A stretch of DNA of 64,000 nucleotides from Dongia sedimenti (GTDB taxonomy: Bacteria; Pseudomonadota; Alphaproteobacteria; Dongiales; Dongiaceae): NCBI GenBank assembly GCA_030715195.1, contig JAUYVI010000004.1:520845-584844 (forward strand), in the 5' to 3' direction. The position numbers and the translations under genes were made by a program. Shown here in pieces: positions 36,538 through 45,671 of the stretch. Every line of letters starts with the position of its first letter. Position 1 is the first letter of the stretch. The notes beneath the pieces were generated by a model, which made no database searches, was not told where the DNA came from, and saw nothing but the letters and a program-made list of their open reading frames with translations.

Positions 36538-37747
36538 GCCCGAACGGATCGTCCACCGAGGGCGAGGGTTCGGTGAACCACTTCGCGCCCTGCGCGGTCA
36601 TGTAAAAGTGGTCCTCGAGCCGGATGCCGAATTTGCCGGGGATGCAGATCATCGGCTCGTTCGAGAAGCACATGCCGGCATCGAGCGGTGTGTCGTCGTT
36701 CAGCACGAGATAGGGACCTTCATGCCCGTCGAGGCCAATGCCGTGTCCGGTGCGGTGCGGCAGGCCGGGCAGCTTGTAGCCCTCGCTCATCCCGTTCGCG
36801 ACCAGGCTCTTGCGCGCGGCGCGATCGACCTCGCCGCAGGGGACGCCGATCCTGGCGGCCTCGAAGGCGGCGATCTGCGCGTCCTTCTCGATCTGCCAGT
36901 AGCGGCGCTGCTCCTCGTTGGGCTCGCCGAAGACATAGGTGCGGGTGATGTCGGAGAGGTAGTTGTGCAGCCGGCAGCCGGTGTCGATCAGCACCATGTC
37001 GCCCTCTTTGAGGATCTGCGGATCCTTGACGCCATGCGGGAAGGCGGTCGCCGGGCCGAACAGCACGATGCAGAACGTGGAACCGGACGCACCCACCTTG
37101 CGATGCGCCTGCTCGATGAAGCTCTCGACCTCGGTGGTGCTGATGCCGGGGCGCAGGATGGAAGCGGCGGCCTGCTGGACCTTGAGCGTCATGTCCTTCG
37201 CGCGCTGCATCAGCGCCAGTTCCGCCGCCGATTTCTGCATGCGGCAGGTGCGGGTGACCTCGGAGGCATCGAAGAAGTCGTAGCGGTTGCCGAGCACGCG
37301 GATCTTGTCGAACAGGAAGAAGGGCGTACTCTCGTCGATGCCGACCCGCGCCGTGGTGTCGCCGGGGCACATCCGGTCGAGCATGGAAACGAACAGCGCC
37401 GTCGGCGCCTCGTGTTCCTCCCAGCAATTTACCTTGCCGGGAACGACCATGTAATCGTGGACCGTGCCTTCCTCGAACTTCGGCGCGATGAACTCGATCT
37501 CGCCCTCGGCCGGCAGAACGGCGCCCACCATGCGCTCGGAGGCATGCCAGCGCATGCCGGTGAAATAGAGCAGGCTCGACCCGGCATTGAGGTAGACCGC
37601 GGCGATGCCGCGCCCGCGCATCAGCTTCTGCGCCTTGGCGATGCGCGCGCGATACTCGCTCTCGCCGATCGGCACGGCGCCAGCCGTCATGTTGGAGAGA
37701 GACGCGAGCGCTTCCGCTTCGGTCTTGCCGCCGACGCCGATGGTCAT
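36527..37747 (-). CDS. M24-family metallopeptidase (Xaa-Pro dipeptidase-like)
   Basis: A 406-residue pita-bread-fold protein. The N-terminal creatinase-like domain (about 30-175) precedes the metal-binding domain. The five ligands are visible: Asp in MVLIDTGCR, Asp in YLSDITRTYVFG, His in PHRTGHGIGLDGHEGPYL, Glu in CFSNEPMI and Glu in IRLEDHFY. The family includes aminopeptidase P, prolidase, creatinase and DddP-type enzymes, and the exact substrate cannot be told. It is convergent with mmcB and close to LysR and the MttB/dehydrogenase genes, which hints at, but does not prove, a role in a methylated-amine or proline-betaine pathway. Confidence 0.88.
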   Translation of the reverse strand: MTIGVGGKTEAEALASLSNMTAGAVPIGESEYRARIAKAQKLMRGRGIAAVYLNAGSSLLYFTGMRWHASERMVGAVLPAEGEIEFIAPKFEEGTVHDYMVVPGKVNCWEEHEAPTALFVSMLDRMCPGDTTARVGIDESTPFFLFDKIRVLGNRYDFFDASEVTRTCRMQKSAAELALMQRAKDMTLKVQQAAASILRPGISTTEVESFIEQAHRKVGASGSTFCIVLFGPATAFPHGVKDPQILKEGDMVLIDTGCRLHNYLSDITRTYVFGEPNEEQRRYWQIEKDAQIAAFEAARIGVPCGEVDRAARKSLVANGMSEGYKLPGLPHRTGHGIGLDGHEGPYLVLNDDTPLDAGMCFSNEPMICIPGKFGIRLEDHFYMTAQGAKWFTEPSPSVDDPFGLKA

Positions 37748-37829
37748 GGTGATACTCCCTGGAAACCGCCTGCCCGGGCCCCCGCGGACAAATGTCCGCA
37801 TTCGCGGACGGGGCCGGGCGCCTCTTTCC

Positions 37830-38798
37830 CTACGCGGCGCCAGATTGCCGGGTCAAGCCCGGGATGGGCGATTCAGCGTTGATGACCGGGTCCTCCGCAA
37901 CCAGATCAATGACCCAGTCCCTGAACCGCCGGATGCGCGGCTCTTCGGCACGCTCCTTGAGACAGGCGAGGTACCAGCGCGCCGGCTGTTGCACGTCGAT
38001 GCTGAACGGCTGGACCAGGCGGCCGCCCTTGATGTCGGGCGCCGCGAGGAAATGCGGCACCAGGGCCACGCCTTGGCCGTCGATCGCGGCCTCGATCGCC
38101 AGCAGGTAGGAATCGTATTTGGCGGCGGTGCGGCCCTTCAACTGCGGCACGCCGGCGGCGTCGAGCCAGACATGCCAGTCCTCGACGGCGGTATAGACCT
38201 GCAGCAGCGCATGGTTCACCAGGTCCGCCGGCTGGCGCATCCCCATCCCGGCCTGGGCGATGCCCGGCGTGCAGACGGGAATGAGCTTCGCATCGAAGAG
38301 ATGGGTATAGGCGAGGTCGGGATTGTCCGGCTTGGTGGTCGAGATCATGCCGATATCGGCGAAGGCCGGGTCGAACTCCCAGTGGAAGTCGCGGGTGTGG
38401 AAGCGCACCAGGATGCCCGGATGCCGCGCCTGGAAGAGATGGATCCGCGGCACCAGCCAGCGCACCGCAACCGTCACATAGACCTGCACGGTGAGATCGC
38501 CGCCGAGCTCGGCGCGGCTGACCAGGGCGGCACCCTGGGCGATCCGGTCGAAGCCGTCGCGGAGGTAGGGATAGAACTGCGCGCCGGCCTCGGTCAGCTC
38601 GATGCCGCGCGAGACACGGCGAAACAGAGTCACTTTCAGCGCTTCTTCGAGGGCAGCCACCTGATGGCTGATCGCGGATTGGGTGATGCCGAGCTCCTCG
38701 GCGGCCCGCCGGAAGCTGTGGTGGCGGGCGGCGGCCTCGAAGCTGCGCAAAGCGGTGAGCGAAGGCAGGGCGCGCTTGACCATGCCTCGTCGTAACAT
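37830..38798 (-). CDS. LysR-family regulator (GcvA-like)
   Basis: A 322-residue regulator (317 from the alternative ATG at 38783). The N-terminal helix-turn-helix is typical: LPSLTALRSFEAAARHHSFR, AAEELGITQSAISHQVAALE, then EALKVTLFRRVSRGIELTEAG. The remainder is a periplasmic-binding-protein-like effector domain. The pattern is GcvA-like, a group often found beside glycine-betaine and sarcosine genes. It is divergent from the MttB gene, with a perfect inverted repeat between them. The carboxyl end (PIPGLTRQS) is encoded by a half-copy of the genome's palindromic repeat, so the tail probably arose by repeat insertion. Confidence 0.9.
   Translation of the reverse strand: MLRRGMVKRALPSLTALRSFEAAARHHSFRRAAEELGITQSAISHQVAALEEALKVTLFRRVSRGIELTEAGAQFYPYLRDGFDRIAQGAALVSRAELGGDLTVQVYVTVAVRWLVPRIHLFQARHPGILVRFHTRDFHWEFDPAFADIGMISTTKPDNPDLAYTHLFDAKLIPVCTPGIAQAGMGMRQPADLVNHALLQVYTAVEDWHVWLDAAGVPQLKGRTAAKYDSYLLAIEAAIDGQGVALVPHFLAAPDIKGGRLVQPFSIDVQQPARWYLACLKERAEEPRIRRFRDWVIDLVAEDPVINAESPIPGLTRQSGAA
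37841..37866. repeat. Half-copy of the palindromic repeat inside the LysR 3' end
   Basis: AGATTGCCGGGTCAAGCCCG followed by GGATG repeats the right half of the copy at 54903-54974. It falls inside the last codons of the LysR gene and supplies PGLTRQS, a peptide that this repeat type encodes in one frame. Confidence 0.6.
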
Positions 38799-38805
38799 GA
38801 ATCTA

Positions 38806-38823
38806 TTTCATCGGTCGATGAAA
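38806..38823. promoter_or_regulatory. Inverted-repeat operator between LysR and mttB-like genes
   Basis: TTTCATCG, GT, CGATGAAA is a perfect eight-base inverted repeat. It lies just upstream of the LysR start codon and about 75 bases before the methyltransferase gene. The T-rich/A-rich ends fit the T-N11-A type LysR site, so it is probably the site for both autoregulation and control of the divergent genes. Confidence 0.6.
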
Positions 38824-38895
38824 AAGCCTCTCTTGCCCGGAGCGGCTTAGGCCAGGAATATCGCCCAAAATCAGCATCCTGCGAGGATTCCAGCC

Positions 38896-40476
38896 ATGAG
38901 TGACGTTCAAGCCGAAGCGCCGCGCCCCGAGACCGGCGCCCGGCGCGGCGGGCGCGAGGCGCGGCGTGCGCTGCGGGCAGCGCCCTTGCCCCAGAACGAG
39001 CGCCCGGTGCGGGCCGGCATGGAGGGCGGGCGCTACAAGCCGCTATCCGACGGCGACGTCCTGAAGATCCACAACACCGCGCTCGACATCCTGGAGCAGA
39101 TCGGCCTCGCCGACGCGATCCCGACCGGCATCGAATACATGACCAAGGCCGGCGCCAAGCTGACCGACAAGGGCCGGCTGATCTTTCCGCGTTCGCTGGT
39201 CGAGGACACGCTGGCAAAGGCCGGGCGCAACTTCGTACTGCACGGCCAGGATCCGCGCCACGACATGGAGCCCTGGGGCAAGCGGGTCTATTACGGCACC
39301 GCGGGTGCGGCCGTGCACATGGTCGATCCGCTGACCGGCGAGTATCGCGAGTCCACCACCAAGGACCTCTACGACATCGCGCGCATGGTCGACACGCTGG
39401 ACAACATCCATTTCTTCCAGCGCTCGGTGGTCTGCCGCGAGCTGCCCGATCCGCTCGAGATGGATTTCAACACCTGCTACGCGAGCGTCATGGGCACCAC
39501 CAAGCATGTGGGCTCGAGCTGGGTGCATCAGGACCATCTGAAGAAGTCCCTCGAGATGCTGCACATGATCGCCGGCGGCGAGGACAAGTGGCGCGCGCGT
39601 CCCTTCGTCAGCCAGTCGAACTGCTTTGTCGTACCGCCGCTGAAATTCGCCCAGGACGCCTGCGGCTGCCTGGAGATGGCGGTGCATGGCGGCATGCCGG
39701 TGCTGCTGCTCTCCGCAGGTCAGGCCGGCGCCACGGCGCCGGCGGCGCTGGCCGGCGCCATCGCCCAGGAAGTCGCGGAATGCCTGGCCGGTCTCGTCTA
39801 CGTCAATTCGATCAAGCCGGGCCATCCGGCGATCTTCGGCACTTGGTGCTTCGTCTCCGACCTGCGCACCGGCGCGATGTCCGGCGGCTCGCCGGAACAG
39901 GCGCTGCTCTCGGCGGCCTCGGCGCAGCTGGCGCAGTTCTACGATCTGACCGGAGGCACCGCCTCGGGCATGACCGATGCGAAGATGCCGGATGCGCAGT
40001 CGGGCTACGAGAAGGCCTATAACCACGCGCTGGTCGGCAATGCCGGCGCCAACCTGATCTATGAATCGGCCGGCATGCAGGCCAGCCTGCTCGGCTTCAG
40101 CCTCGAGAGCCTGCTGATCGACAACGACATCATCGGCGCCGCGCAGCGCACCATCAAGGCGATCGAGGTGACGGAAGATTCGCTCTCGCTGGAGACGATC
40201 CGCGATACCTGCCTGAACGGGCCCGGGCATTTCCTGGGGTCGGAGCAGACGCTCAACCGCATGCAGTCGGAATATGTCTATCCGCTGATCGGCGACCGCT
40301 CCAATCCGAAGGACTGGGTCGAGCAGGGCCGGCCGACCATCCTCGACCGCGCGATCAAGGGCACCAAGTCGATCCTGGCCAAGCATTATCCGCGGCACGT
40401 CTCGGACGAGATCGACGACGCGATCCGCGCCAAGCTGCCGGTGCGGCTCGCCAAAGAGGCGATGCGGCCGGCGTGA
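38896..40476 (+). CDS. MttB-family (non-pyrrolysine) trimethylamine/betaine methyltransferase
   Basis: A 526-residue protein of the trimethylamine methyltransferase family. The N-terminus is a variable basic region; family-like stretches are LDILEQIGLADAIP and YYGTAGAAVHMVDPLTGEYR, and VRLAKEAMRP at the end. The reading frame is uninterrupted, so the pyrrolysine of archaeal MttB is absent. Non-pyrrolysine members are known to demethylate glycine betaine or proline betaine and pass the methyl group to a corrinoid protein. No corrinoid-binding protein or activating enzyme is visible here. The next two genes look like dimethylglycine and sarcosine dehydrogenases, so a betaine substrate is the best guess. 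It starts at an ATG downstream of the divergent LysR operator. Confidence 0.88.
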   Translation: MSDVQAEAPRPETGARRGGREARRALRAAPLPQNERPVRAGMEGGRYKPLSDGDVLKIHNTALDILEQIGLADAIPTGIEYMTKAGAKLTDKGRLIFPRSLVEDTLAKAGRNFVLHGQDPRHDMEPWGKRVYYGTAGAAVHMVDPLTGEYRESTTKDLYDIARMVDTLDNIHFFQRSVVCRELPDPLEMDFNTCYASVMGTTKHVGSSWVHQDHLKKSLEMLHMIAGGEDKWRARPFVSQSNCFVVPPLKFAQDACGCLEMAVHGGMPVLLLSAGQAGATAPAALAGAIAQEVAECLAGLVYVNSIKPGHPAIFGTWCFVSDLRTGAMSGGSPEQALLSAASAQLAQFYDLTGGTASGMTDAKMPDAQSGYEKAYNHALVGNAGANLIYESAGMQASLLGFSLESLLIDNDIIGAAQRTIKAIEVTEDSLSLETIRDTCLNGPGHFLGSEQTLNRMQSEYVYPLIGDRSNPKDWVEQGRPTILDRAIKGTKSILAKHYPRHVSDEIDDAIRAKLPVRLAKEAMRPA

Positions 40477-40490
40477 TTTTGTATTGAGGC

Positions 40491-40562
40491 GTCATGCCCG
40501 GACTTGATCCGGGCATCTCGCGCCAATTGGAAACAGATGCCCGGGTCAAGCCCGGGCATGAC
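40491..40562. repeat. Two-hairpin intergenic palindromic repeat, copy 2
   Basis: A 72-base element: GTCATGCCCGGACTTGATCC, GGGCATCTCG, a short spacer, then CAGATGCCCGGGTCAAGCCC ending GGGCATGAC. It fills the gap between the MttB gene and the dehydrogenase gene. Confidence 0.8.
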
Positions 40563-40586
40563 GAGATTTGCTTAGGGGACCACACC

Positions 40587-43010
40587 ATGTCCGATCATGC
40601 CCGCGTAGTGATCATCGGCGGCGGGGCCGTCGGTACCAGCGTGCTCTATCACCTCACCAAGCTCGGCTGGACCGATTGCCTGCTGATCGATCGCGACGAG
40701 CTCGCGTCCGGATCGACCTGGCATGCGGCCGGCAATGTGCCGAACTATTCGACCTCCTGGAACGTCATCAAATACCAGCGCTACACCTCGAAGCTCTATG
40801 CAAAGCTCGGCGCGGAGGTCGATTATCCGATCAACTACCATGTCACCGGCTCGATCCGTCTCGCCCATCGTACCGAGCGCATGGAGGAATACGGCCATGT
40901 GAAGTCGATGGCCCGCGCGCAAGGCATCGATTTCGAGGTGATCGGCCCGAACGAGATCAAGGACAAGTATCCGTTCATCGAACTGGATGACATCAAGGGC
41001 GGGCTCTGGGATCCGTTCGACGGCGACATCGATCCCTCGCAGCTGACGCAAGCCTTTGCGAAAGGCGCCAAGGACAAGGGTGCGCGCGTCCAGCGCTTCA
41101 ATCCGGTGAAGGCGATCCGGCAGAAACCCTCGGGAGAGTGGGAGCTCGACACCAAGAACGGCATCATCACCGCGGAGATCGTGGTCAACGCGGCCGGTTA
41201 TCGCGCCGGCGAAGTCGCGGCCATGGTCGGGCAGTACCTGCCGCTGGTCTCGATGCAGCATCAGTATCTGGTGACCGAGCAGATTCCGGAGCTGACCAAG
41301 CTCAAGGAAAAGCTGCCGCTGCTGCGCGATCCCGATGTCAGCTATTATCTCCGCCAGGAGCGCGACGGTCTGCTGCTGGGTCCGTATGAATGGGATTGCA
41401 AGGCCGATTGGCTGAACGGCATCCCCGAAGAGTTCTCGTTCCAGCTCTATCCCGACGATCTCGACCGGCTGGAGAAATACATCGAGGCGGCGATCGGCCG
41501 GGTGCCGATCCTGGGCCAGGTCGGCATCCAGAAGGTGATCAACGGGCCGATCCCCTATTCGCCCGACGGCAATCCCTATATCGGGCCGCAGCATGGTCTG
41601 CGGAACTTCTACAACTGCAACACCTTCAGCTTCGGCATCAGCCAGGCGGGCGGCGCCGGCAAGACCATGGCGGAGTGGATCGTCTACGGCCAGCCGGAAT
41701 GGGACCTCTGGGGCTTCGACCACCGGCGCTTCACCGATTTCGCCGACAAGGATTACGTCCACCACAAGGCGGTCGAGCTCTATCAGAACGAATACGAAAT
41801 CGGCTTCCCGGTCGAGGAACGCCCGGCCGGACGCCCGCGCAAGGTGACCGCGCTCTACGACGCGCTCAAAGCCAAGGGCGCCTTCTTCGGCGCCCGCGGC
41901 GGCTGGGAGCGTGCCGCTTATTTCCCCCGCAATGCCAAGGAAGCCGAGCAGAAGCTCTCCTTCCACCGCGCCGAGATGCGCTGGTTCGCACCGGTGGCCG
42001 AGGAATGCAAAGCGGTCAACGAACGCGTCGGCATCATGGATCTCGGCGGCTTCACCAAGTACTGGGTGAGCGGCGCCGGCGCAGAAGCCTGGCTCGACCG
42101 GGTCATCTGCGGCGCGCTGCCGAAGCTCGGCCGCGTGTCGCTGGGTTACGCATTGACCGAGCGCGGCACGATCTTGAGCGAGTTCACCGTCACGCGTGTC
42201 GCCGCGGATCGGTTCTACTTGCTCTCGGCGGGTTCGGCCCTCTGGCACGACACCGACTGGCTGCAGGCCCATCTGCCGACGGACGGCTCGGTGACGCTGG
42301 AAGAGGCGAGCGGCGCCGGTTCCTCGCTGGTGATCGCCGGGCCGAAGAGCCGGGAGTTGCTGGCGACGCTCACCGACGCCGATCTCTCCAACGCGGCGTT
42401 CCCGTGGCCGAGTGCCCGGGAGATCACCGTCGCCGGCAGGAAGGTGCTGGCGCTGCGCGTGAACTATGTCGGCGAGCTCGGCTGGGAGCTGCATGTGCCG
42501 ATGGCCGATCTGGTTCATGTCTACGACGCGATCTGGAACGCGGGCGAGCCGCTGGGCATCGCCGATTTCGGCATGTATGCGATGGAGAGCCTGCGCCTGG
42601 AGAAGGGCTACCGCTCCTGGAAGCAGGACATCACCCATGAATACACGCCGTTCGATGCCGGCCTGGAGCGCTTCGTCAAGCTGGAGAAGGGCGACTTCAT
42701 CGGCAAGGCCGCCTTGCTCGAACGCCATGGCAAGGGCGAGGCCGAGCGCTTCGTGCCGCTGATCGTCGAGACGCCGACCGCGGACGCGCTCACCTGCTCG
42801 ATCGTGTTCGACGGTGCGACCCAGGTCGGCATCGTCGGTTCCGGCGGCTACGGCCACCGCATCGGCAAGAGCATCGCTTTGGCTTATGTGCGGAAGGATT
42901 TGAGCGCACCGGGCTCGAAGCTGGAGATCGAGATTCTCGGCAAGCGCTATCCGGCGACGGTGGCACAGGAACCGATCTACGATCCGAAGAACGAGCGGCT
43001 GCGGGCGTGA
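40587..43010 (+). CDS. Dimethylglycine dehydrogenase-type FAD/GcvT protein
   Basis: An 807-residue two-domain enzyme. The N-terminal FAD domain (DAO type) opens with VVIIGGGAVGTSVLYHLTKLG, then GSTWHAAGNVPNYS; the histidine in the TWHAAG motif is the family's covalent flavin site. Residues from about 460 on are the aminomethyltransferase-like (GcvT) domain with LNYVGELGWELHVP-like sequence (here RVNYVGELGWELHVP) that binds tetrahydrofolate. Such enzymes oxidatively demethylate dimethylglycine or sarcosine and transfer the one-carbon unit to folate. Placement after the MttB gene suggests dimethylglycine. A palindromic repeat precedes it. Confidence 0.85.
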   Translation: MSDHARVVIIGGGAVGTSVLYHLTKLGWTDCLLIDRDELASGSTWHAAGNVPNYSTSWNVIKYQRYTSKLYAKLGAEVDYPINYHVTGSIRLAHRTERMEEYGHVKSMARAQGIDFEVIGPNEIKDKYPFIELDDIKGGLWDPFDGDIDPSQLTQAFAKGAKDKGARVQRFNPVKAIRQKPSGEWELDTKNGIITAEIVVNAAGYRAGEVAAMVGQYLPLVSMQHQYLVTEQIPELTKLKEKLPLLRDPDVSYYLRQERDGLLLGPYEWDCKADWLNGIPEEFSFQLYPDDLDRLEKYIEAAIGRVPILGQVGIQKVINGPIPYSPDGNPYIGPQHGLRNFYNCNTFSFGISQAGGAGKTMAEWIVYGQPEWDLWGFDHRRFTDFADKDYVHHKAVELYQNEYEIGFPVEERPAGRPRKVTALYDALKAKGAFFGARGGWERAAYFPRNAKEAEQKLSFHRAEMRWFAPVAEECKAVNERVGIMDLGGFTKYWVSGAGAEAWLDRVICGALPKLGRVSLGYALTERGTILSEFTVTRVAADRFYLLSAGSALWHDTDWLQAHLPTDGSVTLEEASGAGSSLVIAGPKSRELLATLTDADLSNAAFPWPSAREITVAGRKVLALRVNYVGELGWELHVPMADLVHVYDAIWNAGEPLGIADFGMYAMESLRLEKGYRSWKQDITHEYTPFDAGLERFVKLEKGDFIGKAALLERHGKGEAERFVPLIVETPTADALTCSIVFDGATQVGIVGSGGYGHRIGKSIALAYVRKDLSAPGSKLEIEILGKRYPATVAQEPIYDPKNERLRA

Positions 43011-43039
43011 TGCTGCTGTTGCCGCCATCCTCCATCACC

Positions 43040-43112
43040 GTCATCGCCGGGCTTGACCCGGCGATCTGGTGCCAGCCTGGCACCGGATGCCCGGGTCAAG
43101 CCCGGGCATGAC
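43040..43112. repeat. Two-hairpin intergenic palindromic repeat, copy 3
   Basis: A 73-base element between the two dehydrogenase genes: GTCATCGCCGGGCTTGACCC, GGCGATCTG, a central perfect palindrome GTGCCAGCCTGGCAC at 43069-43083, then GATGCCCGGGTCAAGCCCGG ending GCATGAC. Confidence 0.8.
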
Positions 43113-43136
43113 GCGTTTTTAGAAGAGACGAGACCC

Positions 43137-45572
43137 ATGACCCTCCCCAGCAAGGCCCGCGTCGTCATCATCGGCGGCGGTATCGTCGGCTGCTCCATCG
43201 CCTATCACCTCGGCAAGCTCGGCTGGAGCGACACCGTGCTCCTGGAGCGGAAGAAGCTGACGAGCGGCACGACCTGGCATGCGGCGGGGCTGGTGCGGGC
43301 CTCACTCTACACCGAGAACCTGACCAAGCTCGCGAAGTACACGGTCGATCTCTACACCGGGCTCGAGGCCGAGACCGGGCAGGCGACCGGCTTCGTGCAA
43401 CCGGGCTCGCTCTCGATCGCCACGAACGAGGCGCGGTTCGAGGAATTGTTGCGCGGCATGGACATGCTGCACGCCTTCGACGTGCCGGCGGAGAAGGTCA
43501 CCGCGGCGCAGGTCCAGGAGAAATGGCCGCTGATGAACGTCTCCGACGTGCTTGGCGGCGTGTTCTATCCGAAGGACGGCAAGTGCAACCCGGCCGACAC
43601 GACCATGGCGCTGGCCCGCGGCGCCCGGATGAAGGGCGTCAAGATTGCCGAGGACGTGAAGGTCGAAGAGGTGTTGGTCGAGAACGGCCGCGCGGTGGGC
43701 GTCCGCACGCCGGAGGGGACGATCCGGGCCGACTATGTCGTCTGCGCCTCCGGCATGTGGTCGCGGGAGATCGGCGCGAAACTCGGCGTCAACATTCCGC
43801 TGCATGCCTGCGAGCATTTCTACATCGTGACCGAGCCGATGGAGGGCATGACCGCGAATCTTCCCGTCATGCGCGACATGGATGCCTGCGCCTATTACAA
43901 GGAGGATGCGGGCAAGCTGCTGCTCGGCGCCTTCGAGCCCAAGGCCAAGCCCTGGGGCATGGACGGCATCCGCGAGGATTTCGCCTTCGACGAGTTGCCC
44001 GAAGACTTCGACCATTTCCAGCCGATCCTGGAAGGCGCGATCCACCGGGTGCCGAGCCTCGAGAAGGTTGGCATCCGCAAGTTTTTCAACGGGCCGGAGA
44101 GTTTCACCGCCGACCAGCGCTATATCCTGGGGCCGGCGCCGGAGCTGGAGAACTTCTTCGTCGCCGCCGGTTTCAACTCGATCGGCATCCAGTCGGGCGG
44201 CGGCGCCGGCATGGCGCTGGCGCATTGGATCGTCAACGGCGAGCCGCCCTTCGACCTCTGGGACGTCGATATCCGCCGGTTGATGCCGCATATGAGCCGC
44301 AAGAGCTTCCTGGTGCCGCGGGTCTCGGAGGCGCTCGGGCTGCTCTACGCGATGCACTGGCCCTATCGCCAGTTCGAATCCTCGCGCAACGTGCGACAGA
44401 CCGCGTTCTACGAGGACTGGAAGAGCCTCAACGCCTGCTTCGGCGAGGTCGCCGGCTGGGAGCGGCCGAACTGGTACGCGCCGAAAGGCGTGAAGCCGGA
44501 ATACCAATACAGCTACGGAAGGCAGAACTGGTTCGACTATTGCGGCGCCGAATGCCGCAACACGCGCGAGAATGTCGGCCTGCTCGATCTCTCGACCTTC
44601 GCCAAATTCCTGGTGGTCGGCCCCGATGCCGAGGCCGAGCTGCAGCGCATCTGCACCGCCAATGTCGCGGCGGTCGGGCGGGCGCATTACACGCAATGGC
44701 TCAACGACAAGGGCGGGATCGAGGCGGATCTCACGGTGACGCGCCTGCGCGACGGCCGCTTCATGGTGGTGACTGCGGCGGCGACCGCGACGCGGGACTG
44801 GCATTACCTCAAATCGGCCATTCGCCCCGAGGCGCGGGTCGATCTGATCGACGTCACGACCGCCTTCGCCGCGCTCGGCGTGATGGGACCGAAGAGTCGC
44901 GCGCTGTTGTCGAAGCTCGCCGACGCGGATCTCAGCCATGAAAGTTTCCCGTTCGGCACGACCCAGGGGATCGAGATCGGCGCGGCGCGGGTGCTGGCGC
45001 AGCGCATCTCCTATGTCGGCGAGTTGGGCTGGGAACTCTACATCCCGGCGGAGTTCGCCCGCGGCGTGCTGAAGCTGATCCTGGAAGCCGGCGCGGAGTT
45101 CGGCCTGAAACCGACCGGCATGCATGCCATGGATTCCATGCGCATCGAGAAGGCGTTCCGCCATTGGGGCCATGACATCGGCACCCATGACACGATCCTC
45201 GAGGCCGGGCTCGGCTTCACCTGCGACTTCTCCAAGGACTTCATCGGCAAGGCGGCGGTCGAGAAGCAGCGCGCCGGAAACGTCTTGAAGAGGCGCATGG
45301 TGCAGTTCGCCATGGAGGACCCGGCGCTGCTGCTCTATCACAACGAGCCGATCTATCGCGACGGCCGGCGGGTCGGCCTCGTCACCTCGGCCAATTACGG
45401 CCACACACTCGGCGCCGCGATCGGCATGGGCTACGTCTCGCACGACGCCGGCGTCGATGCCGATTTCATCAAGTCGGGGAAATTCGAGATCGCGATCGCC
45501 GGCGTGCGTCATGCGGCCAGGGCCAGTCTCCGGCCGATGCAGGACCCGTCGGGCGCGCGGATGAAGGCGTAA
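43137..45572 (+). CDS. Sarcosine dehydrogenase-type FAD/GcvT protein
   Basis: An 811-residue paralogue of the preceding enzyme with the same architecture. The FAD domain begins with VVIIGGGIVGCSIAYHLGKLG and has the covalent-flavin TTWHAAGLVRASLYTEN motif; the folate-binding domain includes RISYVGELGWELYIPAEFA near the C-terminus. HAAGLVRASLYTENLT differs from the previous enzyme and fits the sarcosine-dehydrogenase-like subgroup. It would follow the dimethylglycine step and yield glycine. A GATC-rich spacer with a palindromic repeat separates the two genes. Substrate preference cannot be proved from sequence alone. Confidence 0.83.
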   Translation: MTLPSKARVVIIGGGIVGCSIAYHLGKLGWSDTVLLERKKLTSGTTWHAAGLVRASLYTENLTKLAKYTVDLYTGLEAETGQATGFVQPGSLSIATNEARFEELLRGMDMLHAFDVPAEKVTAAQVQEKWPLMNVSDVLGGVFYPKDGKCNPADTTMALARGARMKGVKIAEDVKVEEVLVENGRAVGVRTPEGTIRADYVVCASGMWSREIGAKLGVNIPLHACEHFYIVTEPMEGMTANLPVMRDMDACAYYKEDAGKLLLGAFEPKAKPWGMDGIREDFAFDELPEDFDHFQPILEGAIHRVPSLEKVGIRKFFNGPESFTADQRYILGPAPELENFFVAAGFNSIGIQSGGGAGMALAHWIVNGEPPFDLWDVDIRRLMPHMSRKSFLVPRVSEALGLLYAMHWPYRQFESSRNVRQTAFYEDWKSLNACFGEVAGWERPNWYAPKGVKPEYQYSYGRQNWFDYCGAECRNTRENVGLLDLSTFAKFLVVGPDAEAELQRICTANVAAVGRAHYTQWLNDKGGIEADLTVTRLRDGRFMVVTAAATATRDWHYLKSAIRPEARVDLIDVTTAFAALGVMGPKSRALLSKLADADLSHESFPFGTTQGIEIGAARVLAQRISYVGELGWELYIPAEFARGVLKLILEAGAEFGLKPTGMHAMDSMRIEKAFRHWGHDIGTHDTILEAGLGFTCDFSKDFIGKAAVEKQRAGNVLKRRMVQFAMEDPALLLYHNEPIYRDGRRVGLVTSANYGHTLGAAIGMGYVSHDAGVDADFIKSGKFEIAIAGVRHAARASLRPMQDPSGARMKA

Positions 45573-45671
45573 TCGACCCGGTCGATTGCTGCGATCCGGT
45601 TTATCCGTTTCCCCGATCGTAATTCGGGGCGTAGCTTCCTGTCAGCGCAACGCTCAGGGAGAAGCTGCACC

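Noticed and set aside
36527-37747. Possible DMSP lyase (DddP) for the M24-family protein
   Set aside because: DddP belongs to the same fold, but the generic M24 metal ligands are all present and I see no DddP-specific feature. The neighbours suggest nothing about sulfonium compounds.
38896-40476. Pyrrolysine-containing MttB
   Set aside because: The frame has no internal TAG codon, so the protein is a non-pyrrolysine member of the family.
40572-43028. An 818-codon minus-strand frame opposite the dimethylglycine dehydrogenase gene, with similar antisense frames opposite the sarcosine dehydrogenase and catalase genes
   Set aside because: The plus-strand proteins have catalytic motifs, whereas the antisense frames have none.
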